Assembly: GCA_938008555.1 (NCBI GenBank)
Contig: CALLKE010000065.1
Coordinates: 1 to 25,536, forward strand
Direction of reading: 5' to 3'
From: an uncultured Pedobacter sp.
Lineage (GTDB): Bacteria > Bacteroidota > Bacteroidia > Sphingobacteriales > Sphingobacteriaceae
Length of the DNA: 25,536 nucleotides
This document shows positions 7,341 through 14,982 of this stretch, piece after piece. The translations under genes and the position numbers were made by a program. Position 1 is the stretch's first letter; each line of letters starts with the position of its first letter. The notes beneath the pieces are model-generated. The model worked only from the letters and a program-made list of their open reading frames with translations. It searched no databases and was not told the DNA's origin.

Positions 7341-8195
7341 TCACCCTCTCAAATAAATATCCAAAAAGAAGAATAAAGCAAATACAGCTGATGCAACCCC
7401 ATTAGTCGTAAAAAAAGCACGATTCACGCGTGATAAATCATCCGGTTTTACCAGGTGGTGCTGATAAATCAGTAATGCAATGAAAAAAAATACACCACAC
7501 TTATAAGATCCACCAAGTGGTGTAAAAAACAAGGGAAGAGCTATAAATAGCGCTGCCAAGCTGTGCAAATAACTGGAAAGTCGAAGTGCATTTTTAGCAC
7601 CTAACCAGGCAGGAATGGATTTTAGCTCGTGTTCTTTATCAAACGCTTCATCCTGTAAAGCATAAATAATATCGAATCCGCTTACCCAACATAAAACAGC
7701 GAGTGAGAAAAAAATGGGGAGCCACGCAAATGTGCCTGCAATGACCAAATAAGCCCCAATCGGTGCAAGTGATAAACCTAGGCCTAAAACCAAATGACAT
7801 AGTGCCGTAAAACGTTTCGTATAACTGTATCCCAGTACAACGGCTAATGCCACTGGCGATAAATAAAAGCATAAATGATTAATGCATGCTGTAGTCAGGA
7901 TGAATAATAAGCTGTTGATGATCGTAAACAATAGCGCCCCATTTGCTGAAATCTTACCGGATGGAATATCACGAAGCAGGGTGCGTGGATTTTTTGCGTC
8001 AATATACCGATCTAAATAGCGATTGAATGCCATTGCTGAATTTCGGGCAAAGACCATGCAAAGAATCATCAGCACCAATTTTATCCAGCTAAATGGATTT
8101 GTAGTAGTGGTCACCGCCAGAAAAAAGCCAATCAAAGCAAAAGGTAAAGCGAATAGCGTATGTGCAAAAAGCACGAGTGAAAAATATTTTTTCAT
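7341..8195 (-). CDS. UbiA-family prenyltransferase (possibly MqnP of the futalosine menaquinone pathway)
   Basis: This 284-residue integral membrane enzyme joins a polyprenyl diphosphate to an aromatic acceptor. Both Mg-diphosphate motifs are intact: N58-D62-D66 (NRYLDRYID) and D182-D186-E190 (DEAFDKEHE). About eight or nine TM helices are visible. The second motif and the length fit the 4-hydroxybenzoate prenyltransferase-like branch. Bacteroidota use menaquinone, so MqnP of the futalosine pathway is more likely than true UbiA; this is inference because no other mqn gene lies in the window. It is divergent from nagB, with 75 bp between the starts. Confidence 0.8.
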   Translation of the reverse strand: MKKYFSLVLFAHTLFALPFALIGFFLAVTTTTNPFSWIKLVLMILCMVFARNSAMAFNRYLDRYIDAKNPRTLLRDIPSGKISANGALLFTIINSLLFILTTACINHLCFYLSPVALAVVLGYSYTKRFTALCHLVLGLGLSLAPIGAYLVIAGTFAWLPIFFSLAVLCWVSGFDIIYALQDEAFDKEHELKSIPAWLGAKNALRLSSYLHSLAALFIALPLFFTPLGGSYKCGVFFFIALLIYQHHLVKPDDLSRVNRAFFTTNGVASAVFALFFFLDIYLRG

Positions 8196-8235
8196 GTGTA
8201 TGCATTGTTTTAAAACCTCAAAAACGTATTGTTCT

Positions 8236-8243
8236 TATCTTTG
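8236..8243 (+). promoter_or_regulatory. -7 box of the NagB/PIG-L gene
   Basis: TATCTTTG matches TAnnTTTG exactly, 27 nt upstream of ATG 8271. The leader of about 20 nt is A-rich (AAATTTAAA) with no Shine-Dalgarno sequence. Confidence 0.6.
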
Positions 8244-8270
8244 CTAAAATAAAACTTATTCAAATTTAAA

Positions 8271-10190
8271 ATGGCACGTCTCAATTTATTAGAGGAAACG
8301 CGTTTCGAGAAACTTCCCGTCACTGTTTATGCCGATGAGTCTATTGCTTCAAAAAAAGTGGCTAGGCGTATCGCTGATCTGATCATCAGAAAACAACAAA
8401 GTAATGAACAAGCAGTGCTTGGACTTGCAACAGGAGCGACGCCTATAGGTGTATACGAAGAATTGGTGCGTTTGCATCGTGAGGAGGATTTGAGTTTCAA
8501 AAATGTAATCACATTTAATTTGGATGAATATTACCCGATGAAACCTACTTCTTCACAAAGCTATGTGAGCTTTATGAAGCAAAATTTATTCGATCATATT
8601 GATATTGACGTAGCGAACATACACATCCCCGATGGAACACTATCCTTGAAGGATATCCCTGTTTTTTGCTTGGAATATGAGCGTAAAATCACGGCATTAG
8701 GGGGACTAGATCTTCAAATTTTGGGTATAGGGCGTACGGGACACATCGGATTTAATGAGCCTGGATCTGCACCAAACTCAGGAACACGATTAGTTACGCT
8801 AGATGATCTGACTCGCCGAGATGCTTCACGTGACTTTGGAGGTAAAGCCAACGTGCCAACGAAAGCCATCACCATGGGTATTGGTACAATCTTCAAAGCT
8901 CGGGAGATTATTTTGATGGCCTGGAATACAAAGAAAGCCTCCATTATTAAAAAAGCAGTTGAAGGGGAAATTTCCTCAGATGTCCCCGCGACTTATTTAC
9001 AACTTTCTGATCGGGTTGAATTTATTCTAGATGAGGATGCTGCATCAGAACTCACTCGATTTAATACCCCTTGGCTGGTGAAAGATTGTGTTTGGGATGA
9101 TGTGATGATTAAGAAAGCGGTGATTTGGCTTGCAAATACAGTAAAAAAGCCAATATTAAAGCTGACGGAAGAGGACTATAATAACCATGGTATGGCGCAA
9201 TTAGCCACTCAAAAAGGGCCTGTATACAATATCAATATCCAGATCTTCAATAAGCTACAACATACCATTACAGGTTGGCCAGGTGGAAAGGGTAATGCAG
9301 ATGACAGTGAGCGACCTGAGCGCGCAATGCCAGATAAAAAAAGAGTACTCATTTTTTCACCGCATCCTGATGATGATGTTATTTCGATGGGTGGTACTTT
9401 CATTCGTTTAGTTGATCAGGGACACGATGTGCATGTAGCATACCAAACTTCGGGTAATACAGCGGTTTGGGATGACGATGCATTGCGTTTTGTAGAGTTT
9501 GTTAAAGATTTTAGTCACACCCTTGGATTGGATACGTCTAAGCTGGACGCTGTTTATTCGGATATGCGAAGCTTTTTTGAGAGTAAGCAACCTAATCAGG
9601 TAGATACTAAAGAAGTACAAACTGTGAAAGGTTTAATTAGGAAGGGTGAAGCTATTTCGGGTGCACGTTATGCTGGACTTAGTGATGATCATATTCACTT
9701 TATGCGTTTGCCCTTTTATGAAATCGGTAAAACGCAACGTAGTTCTATCGGTGAAGAGGATATTCGTTTGACAATGGAATTACTCCAGCAGGTGAAGCCA
9801 CATCAGGTTTTTGCAGCCGGTGATTTTGCAGATCCTCATGGAACACACCAGCGTTGTTTTGATATCATCTTGAAAGCGCTAAAACGTCTTCAAAAAACAG
9901 AAAAATGGGTTGAGGATTGCTGGTTATGGATGTACCGTGGTGCGTGGCATGAGTTTGAAACTCATGAGATCGAGATGGCTGTACCACTTTCACCTCAAGA
10001 AGTTGAGAAAAAGCGTTTTGCCATTTTCAAGCACCAATCCCAAAAAGATCGTCCTGTCTTTCCAGGAGATGATGCTCGGGAATTTTGGGTGAGAGCAGAA
10101 GATAGAACACGGGAAACAGCAAAAGCATATGATCATTTAGGTTTGGCAGAGTACGAGGCTATGGAAGCTTTTGTGCGTTACAAATACTAA
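8271..10190 (+). CDS. nagB: glucosamine-6-phosphate deaminase fused to a PIG-L (LmbE-like) deacetylase domain
   Basis: The 639-residue protein has two parts. Residues 1-270 are NagB-like: GLATGATPIGVYEELV (sugar-phosphate loop), FNLDEYY with the catalytic Asp (about 83), and GIGRTGHIGFNEPGS (about 148-162). They convert glucosamine-6-phosphate to fructose-6-phosphate and ammonia. Residues about 350-640 are a PIG-L/LmbE zinc deacetylase domain: SPHPDDD (about 363-369) and DPHGTH (about 522-527) hold the metal ligands. The fusion is common in Bacteroidota and could couple N-acetyl removal to deamination of amino sugars. No nagA or transporter gene is adjacent. Both active sites look intact. It has its own promoter box at 8236. 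Confidence 0.92.
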   Translation: MARLNLLEETRFEKLPVTVYADESIASKKVARRIADLIIRKQQSNEQAVLGLATGATPIGVYEELVRLHREEDLSFKNVITFNLDEYYPMKPTSSQSYVSFMKQNLFDHIDIDVANIHIPDGTLSLKDIPVFCLEYERKITALGGLDLQILGIGRTGHIGFNEPGSAPNSGTRLVTLDDLTRRDASRDFGGKANVPTKAITMGIGTIFKAREIILMAWNTKKASIIKKAVEGEISSDVPATYLQLSDRVEFILDEDAASELTRFNTPWLVKDCVWDDVMIKKAVIWLANTVKKPILKLTEEDYNNHGMAQLATQKGPVYNINIQIFNKLQHTITGWPGGKGNADDSERPERAMPDKKRVLIFSPHPDDDVISMGGTFIRLVDQGHDVHVAYQTSGNTAVWDDDALRFVEFVKDFSHTLGLDTSKLDAVYSDMRSFFESKQPNQVDTKEVQTVKGLIRKGEAISGARYAGLSDDHIHFMRLPFYEIGKTQRSSIGEEDIRLTMELLQQVKPHQVFAAGDFADPHGTHQRCFDIILKALKRLQKTEKWVEDCWLWMYRGAWHEFETHEIEMAVPLSPQEVEKKRFAIFKHQSQKDRPVFPGDDAREFWVRAEDRTRETAKAYDHLGLAEYEAMEAFVRYKY

Positions 10191-10229
10191 TTCATTTTTA
10201 GGCCAATTAATAGATTGGTTAAATTTTAA

Positions 10230-10295
10230 TTGCCTGAATCGGAGTTAAAAAGGTTTTAATTGATATTTCTATCTTTTTTATCCTGATTCAGGCAA
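10230..10295. terminator. inverted repeat between convergent genes (possible terminator)
   Basis: TTGCCTGAATC (10230-10240) and GATTCAGGCAA (10285-10295) are perfect 11-bp complements around a 44-nt AT-rich loop. The loop is long for an intrinsic terminator; AAAATAAA follows. It may mark the 3' end of the NagB/PIG-L transcript. Confidence 0.35.
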
Positions 10296-10331
10296 AAATA
10301 AATTGGAGCAATTTCACGATGGAGAGCTCAA

Positions 10332-11153
10332 TCAATCGTGTTGTTGTACGATGATAACTGGGGGAGGGATAAAATTTCCAAAGGGTCCTGCGGGCTTAAT
10401 AAAGGGTTTGACTTCTTTCCAAGTGAAAAAATAGCGCCCTTTTGGATAGGCATCTGCACATAAGTGTTCCCGGTTATAGTTATATATAAATGTGATGCCT
10501 TTATCACTAATGGAAAAATTGTTCAGATTTCTAGCAGAAAACTTTCCACGGAATTCTCTTTTCAAAAACGAGCACATCGCATACACCTTGCTATTAGCTT
10601 TCATCTGTGCAATTGCTTGTTTAGACTCAAGTTGTTGCGCTTTTTTGATCATGGCTAAGAGACCCGATGTATTTTTAAAAGCACCTTGGGATGTTACTCG
10701 TGAACCTGCATTCACATCGATAACAACCGTATAAAATTCTTCGTATAAATGTCCTAGTATTAGCTTCCAATGAAAAGTAATATCCAGTAACCCATTGTCA
10801 TTATAGTTGACCTTATAATCATGCAATCCCTGCCCTTTTTTTCCAAGCAATTCAGGATACGAAAGGGGTTTACCTCCTAAGCTATCTTGCAAATAATAGG
10901 TGTCAATCGCAGCTTCTAGATTTTGTGCTATAAGGCTATCTACCCCACTGACTTGTGGATAAATGACAGTGACGGCTTCCCAATCTCGGGACGCGGCATC
11001 ACCATGATCCCCTTTGTCAATAATGGGGTCTTCATTAATGATATAGTCCTTCGTGTAAATAATCTTCTTGGGTTTAATAACCACACTTTGAGCAAAGCTG
11101 ATCGAAGCAAGAGTAAAAATTAATACAATTATTGCGGTTAATTTTTTTGCCAT
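10332..11153 (-). CDS. secreted or periplasmic protein of unknown function (RsiV/DUF3298-like at best)
   Basis: The 273-residue product starts with a signal peptide (MAKKLTAIIVLIFTLASISFA, cleavage probably after FA at 21, then QSVV). The body has alternating short strands: EAVTVIYPQVSG, a Tyr-rich segment FYTVVIDVNAGSRVTSQGAF, and near the C-terminus GITFIYNYNREHLCADAYPKG followed by FTWKEVKPFI. The order resembles DUF4163/DUF3298 (RsiV-type) domains, where a short final segment mentions a calcium- or lysozyme-binding fold, but the match is by eye and weak. The protein ends in a Pro/Val-rich tail. It stands alone, convergent with the nagB fusion and divergent from gltX. Function unknown. Confidence 0.7.
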   Translation of the reverse strand: MAKKLTAIIVLIFTLASISFAQSVVIKPKKIIYTKDYIINEDPIIDKGDHGDAASRDWEAVTVIYPQVSGVDSLIAQNLEAAIDTYYLQDSLGGKPLSYPELLGKKGQGLHDYKVNYNDNGLLDITFHWKLILGHLYEEFYTVVIDVNAGSRVTSQGAFKNTSGLLAMIKKAQQLESKQAIAQMKANSKVYAMCSFLKREFRGKFSARNLNNFSISDKGITFIYNYNREHLCADAYPKGRYFFTWKEVKPFIKPAGPFGNFIPPPVIIVQQHD

Positions 11154-11231
11154 AAATTAAATTTAAATAATTATTGTTTAATAGTCAAGTATCTATTTAT
11201 AGAAATATACTTCTAATGCCGGGGCGTATTC

Positions 11232-11260
11232 TTGAGAAAAGAACGTGATTAGTACCTTTG
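11232..11260 (+). promoter_or_regulatory. gltX promoter (-33 and -7), almost adjacent to the start codon
   Basis: TTG (11232-11234), 18 bp, then TACCTTTG (11253-11260) is a full Bacteroidota consensus promoter. Only 4 nt separate the -7 box from ATG 11265, so transcription should begin at or just inside the start codon and the mRNA may be leaderless. Confidence 0.65.
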
Positions 11261-11264
11261 CTTC

Positions 11265-12785
11265 ATGTCTAAAGTCAGAGTACGTTTTGCGCCAAGTCCG
11301 ACCGGTGGGTTACACCTTGGAGGAGTTCGGACGGCCTTATTTAATTATCTGTTTGCTCGTAAACATCAAGGCGATTTTATCTTGCGAATCGAGGATACAG
11401 ATCAGTCGCGCTATGTAGAAGGCGCTGAGCAATACATTATTAATTGTTTAAAATGGTGTGGGTTACATCCTGATGAGGGGCCACATGTGGGGGGCACTTT
11501 TGCTCCCTATCGCCAAAGCGAACGCAAAGCACATTATCGCCACTACGCGGAGCAATTAGTAAAAGATGGGTTTGCCTATTATGCTTTTGATACCGCCGAG
11601 GATCTAGAAGCCCAACGCCAACAAACCCCTAATTTTCGATACGGACACGATAATCGTAATTATTTAAAAAATTCATTAAGTATGCATGGGTTTGATGTGA
11701 AAAAACTGCTTGAACAAGGAGTTCCTCACGTAATACGTATCAAAATTCCGACTGATGAAATAGTCACTTTTGAGGATATGATACGTGGGCATGTAAGTTT
11801 TGACACCAATCTGATCGACGATAAGGTATTGCTCAAAGCGGATGGTATGCCAACGTATCATTTGGCTGTCGTAGTGGATGATTACTTGATGGAAATTAGT
11901 CATGTATTCAGAGGCGAAGAATGGTTGCCCTCATCACCCGTTCATATTCTACTTTGGCGCTATTTAGGGTGGAAAGAAAAAATGCCTGAGTGGGTGCATT
12001 TACCATTAATTCTGAAACCAGATGGTAATGGTAAATTGAGTAAACGAGACGGCGACCGATTGGGATTTCCAGTGTATGCGATGAATTGGAAAGATCCTAA
12101 AACAGGTGATCTGACGCAAGGATTTCGTGAAATGGGTTTTCTGCCCGAAGCGTTCACAAATATGTTAGCACTATTGGGTTGGCATGGTGGTAGTGATCAA
12201 GAGTTGTTCACCATGGCAGAATTAATTGATCAGTTCTCGATTGAGCGAATTAGCAAGGCCGGGGCCAAATTTGATTTTGAAAAAGCAAAGTGGTTTAATC
12301 ATCAGTATATCAAACAAGCAAAGGTATCTGAGATCAAACCACAAATTTTGGCTTGCTTGGAGGAAAAAGGAGTAAAAATTTCAGATGATGATTATCTAGA
12401 AAAAGTAATTACTTTAGTTCAAGATCGATTAACCTTTTTGCAGGATTTCTGGGATCAAAGCTTTTTCTTTTTTGAACAAGCGAAATCATATGATTTTGGA
12501 AATGTACAAACGAATTGGACCAGTAATAAATCAAGCTTCTTTGAGGCGTTTATTCTTTTCCTAGAAAATAATAAATCATCCAATAGCCATGAGTTAGAAA
12601 CATCATTCAAATCTCTTGCAATAGAAAAGGGTATTAAAATAGGTGAGCTAATGCTTCCATTTCGTATCATGCTAGTCGGAGGAAAGTTTGGTCCAGGAGT
12701 ATTTGATATTGCTCAATTACTCGGTGAAGAAGAAGTTGTTAAACGTATTAAAATAGGTTTAACACAATTGGTAATAATTAAGTAA
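11265..12785 (+). CDS. gltX: glutamyl-tRNA synthetase
   Basis: This 506-residue class I aminoacyl-tRNA synthetase charges tRNA-Glu in the cytosol. The HIGH region appears as RFAPSPTGGLHLGG (about residues 7-20), and the KMSKS loop as GKLSKRDGDR (about 256-265). The middle segment HVFRGEEWLPSSPVH is also typical. The length is normal for the family. The start is fixed by the conserved N-terminus MSKVRVRFAPSPTG, so the closeness of the promoter is real and not a start error. The C-terminal anticodon-binding part is more divergent and Ser/Asn-rich but intact. A small double-glycine peptide gene starts 9 nt after the stop. Confidence 0.96.
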   Translation: MSKVRVRFAPSPTGGLHLGGVRTALFNYLFARKHQGDFILRIEDTDQSRYVEGAEQYIINCLKWCGLHPDEGPHVGGTFAPYRQSERKAHYRHYAEQLVKDGFAYYAFDTAEDLEAQRQQTPNFRYGHDNRNYLKNSLSMHGFDVKKLLEQGVPHVIRIKIPTDEIVTFEDMIRGHVSFDTNLIDDKVLLKADGMPTYHLAVVVDDYLMEISHVFRGEEWLPSSPVHILLWRYLGWKEKMPEWVHLPLILKPDGNGKLSKRDGDRLGFPVYAMNWKDPKTGDLTQGFREMGFLPEAFTNMLALLGWHGGSDQELFTMAELIDQFSIERISKAGAKFDFEKAKWFNHQYIKQAKVSEIKPQILACLEEKGVKISDDDYLEKVITLVQDRLTFLQDFWDQSFFFFEQAKSYDFGNVQTNWTSNKSSFFEAFILFLENNKSSNSHELETSFKSLAIEKGIKIGELMLPFRIMLVGGKFGPGVFDIAQLLGEEEVVKRIKIGLTQLVIIK

Positions 12786-12794
12786 TTAAGAAAA

Positions 12795-12938
12795 ATGATG
12801 AATGAGAAAATGAGAAATTTAGAAAACAGTGGGGTTATTGCGATGAACACAAGTGAAATGAAAAAAGTAAGCGGGGGAATTTTTGCGATAGCTCAAGTGT
12901 GGGCAACGATATCTCCATTTTTTTTTCAAAAAAACTGA
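12795..12938 (+). CDS. double-glycine leader peptide, apparently frameshifted (continues to 13002 in another frame)
   Basis: The 47-codon ORF begins at ATG 12795 (alternatives 12798 and 12810). It contains the leader GVIAMNTSEMKKVSGG, with EM..V.GG before the cleavage site, then the hydrophobic core IFAIAQVWATISPFFFQKN. Such leaders (bacteriocin/ComC-like in Bacteroidota) are cut after GG by C39-peptidase ABC exporters. The stop follows a T9 tract (12918-12926), C, and an A7 tract (12928-12934). With one base fewer in these tracts the frame continues as KKTDAEKKEMVSAFLRRHKN and on to a stop at 13000-13002, giving 68 residues with a charged tail. This could be a sequencing error, a broken gene or phase-variable slippage. 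No exporter is in the window. Confidence 0.72.
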   Translation: MMNEKMRNLENSGVIAMNTSEMKKVSGGIFAIAQVWATISPFFFQKN

Positions 12939-13084
12939 CGCAGAAAAGAAGGAAATGGTGAGCGCCTTTCTCCGTAGACATAAGAATACGCACATCATCT
13001 GAAATGATCTTCGCTCGAAACAGATAACTTCTAAAAAACACATCAGATCATCTTATTTAGCACTGTATTTTTGTTAACATATAT

Positions 13085-13245
13085 GGTAGTGTTTCAAAAT
13101 GTATGATGGGTTAATTTAAGTCCATTTTAAGGTATAGAGTGAATTTTAAAAACCCTATTTGAAGCTAGTTAAGGCATAAGTTGAGTCCAATATTTCACCA
13201 TTTTTTAGCTCTAAAAAAGGTCATCATACATTTTGATACACTACC
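13085..13245. mobile_element. second 161-bp MITE, diverged and inverted copy
   Basis: The 24-bp ends at 13085-13108 and 13222-13245 are inverted repeats with one mismatch, starting GGTAGTGT(T/A)TCAAAATG. They match the TIRs of the element at 6364-6524 except for one or two bases. The total length, 161 bp, is identical. The interior has only patchy similarity, best when one copy is reversed (for example GGTTTTTAAAA). Flanks ACATATAT and ATACAGGG are not a duplication, so the insertion is older or recombined. It separates the frameshifted peptide gene from the T9SS protein gene, whose ATG lies 38 bp beyond the right end. No transposase is present. Confidence 0.8.
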
Positions 13246-13283
13246 ATACAGGGATATCCTATTTATCTAAAACATTGTTCGGC

Positions 13284-14966
13284 ATGTTTTTAAAAAAGTC
13301 AGACTTACTTCTATTAATAACTGTATTTTTTTTAATGTTTGCACCGAAAAGTAACGCCCAAATTGTAACAAATCAAGGACGGGATTTTTGGGTTGTATTT
13401 CCATGTCATTTGCCAACAGATTTGGCTAATCTAGGACAACTTCGCTTATATATTACATCTAGGAGTGATTCAAAGGGAGTATATATGATAGGCTCTAATG
13501 TATATCCTTTCACTGTAAGTGGAAACAGTATTTATGTATCACCAAATATTGATAGAAATTTAGCTTACTTAGCAAATACTGGTTCTTATTCACAAAAAGG
13601 AATACATGTAGTTATAGACTCAGACCAACCAGAAGTAGTGGTATATGCACATTTGTTTGCAAATGCACGCTCTGCTGCCACTCTGGTTTTTCCTACAACA
13701 ATTATTGGCTCTCAGTACTACGTGATGGGGTATGACCAAAACACAACACCAACATCTACTGGTTCAGGAAAATTCGTTTATACCATTTTGGCTACCCAGC
13801 CTAATACTACTGTTTTAATCCACCCACGAGTAAACAATATTAGCCAAGGTGGCACCCCTACCAAAATAACGCTAGCTAATGCTGGTGATGTGTATCAGTT
13901 TCTTGGTGATACTGATTATACAGGTACTTATATAGAGATAGATCCCAGTACTCCATCTAAAACATTTGCGGTGTTTTCTGGAAGTTCGGGGACTGTTATC
14001 CCTATTGATTGTGGAGTAAAATCATATGATCCTTTATTTCAACAACTTTACCCAATTAATCTTTGGGGGAAAGAATATGGATATGTTCCTTTTAATGGAC
14101 CTGATGGCGGAGATTTTATACGTGTGATTGCACAGGAGGATAATACTGCAGTAAATATTGCTGGGATCTCTATTACACTGAACAAAGGACAATTCTATAC
14201 AACACCTAACCCGGTCACTACTGAGGAAATCATTAGTTCAGATAAGTTAATATCAGTAGCCCAAATTGCACTATCACAATATTGTGCAAGTACTGATCAT
14301 GGTAGTACAAGTGATACAGAAAGTGATCCAGACATGGTTATACTTAATCCAATAAAAAATAAGACGCAAGACGCCACTACTTATTCATCTATCCAGGAAC
14401 ATATTGATAATGAATTTATTAATGTAATTATTTCAACTGCTGCTGCCTCTTCTTTCAAAGTAAATGGAAGCCCTCCAATGTCTTCGCCTTCATTTAGGCA
14501 GCTTGGCACTAGTCAATACTCGTATATGCAATTAGATTTAGCTCCTTATAATACGAGTGTACCCAAAAAATCCATTAGTATACGTTTAACAGCAGATGAC
14601 GGCTTTAATGCTATTGTTTATGGTTTTGGTGCTTTTGAATCCTATGCATACTCTGCTGGTATTAGTCAACCTGATATATGTTCAGACCCTGATCTTCCAG
14701 CCATCATAATACCAAACGTATTTACGCCTAATGGTGATGAGCTTAATGATATTTGGGCAATTAAGAATATTAGTTATTATCCACAGTCTGTTGTCCACAT
14801 ATTTAACAGATGGGGAAGCTTAATTTATTCATCTTCAGATGGCTATCAACATCCCTGGGATGGTACATTCAATGGCATCAATCTACCCGTTGCAACTTAT
14901 TATTATGTTATTGATCTCCATAATTGTAAGCCATTATATGCGGGCTATGTGGCTATTATACGATAG
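13284..14966 (+). CDS. T9SS type B-sorted surface protein with IgGFc-binding-like N-terminal domain
   Basis: The product has 560 residues from ATG 13284. A signal peptide (LLLLITVFFLMFAPKSNA then QIV) follows two lysines. The N-terminal region starts GRDFWVVFPCHL and, over about 450 residues, alternates beta-rich segments as in IgGFc-binding/adhesin-like N-terminal domains. Residues about 475-560 are a gliding-motility C-terminal (CHU_C) domain: PNVFTPNGDELNDIW, VHIFNRWGSLIY, WDGTFNG, LPVATYYYVID and GYVAIIR. This directs secretion through the type IX system and surface attachment. The frame is open from a TTG at 13233, but that codon lies inside the MITE end, so ATG 13284, which yields a proper signal peptide, is preferred. 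It converges with the lipoprotein gene at 14983, 16 bp away. Confidence 0.85.
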   Translation: MFLKKSDLLLLITVFFLMFAPKSNAQIVTNQGRDFWVVFPCHLPTDLANLGQLRLYITSRSDSKGVYMIGSNVYPFTVSGNSIYVSPNIDRNLAYLANTGSYSQKGIHVVIDSDQPEVVVYAHLFANARSAATLVFPTTIIGSQYYVMGYDQNTTPTSTGSGKFVYTILATQPNTTVLIHPRVNNISQGGTPTKITLANAGDVYQFLGDTDYTGTYIEIDPSTPSKTFAVFSGSSGTVIPIDCGVKSYDPLFQQLYPINLWGKEYGYVPFNGPDGGDFIRVIAQEDNTAVNIAGISITLNKGQFYTTPNPVTTEEIISSDKLISVAQIALSQYCASTDHGSTSDTESDPDMVILNPIKNKTQDATTYSSIQEHIDNEFINVIISTAAASSFKVNGSPPMSSPSFRQLGTSQYSYMQLDLAPYNTSVPKKSISIRLTADDGFNAIVYGFGAFESYAYSAGISQPDICSDPDLPAIIIPNVFTPNGDELNDIWAIKNISYYPQSVVHIFNRWGSLIYSSSDGYQHPWDGTFNGINLPVATYYYVIDLHNCKPLYAGYVAIIR

Positions 14967-14982
14967 TTTTTAAAGCGCAGTA

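Noticed and set aside
13233..13283. TTG start extending the T9SS protein
   Set aside because: It begins inside the MITE terminal repeat and would hide the signal peptide; ATG 13284 gives a normal one.
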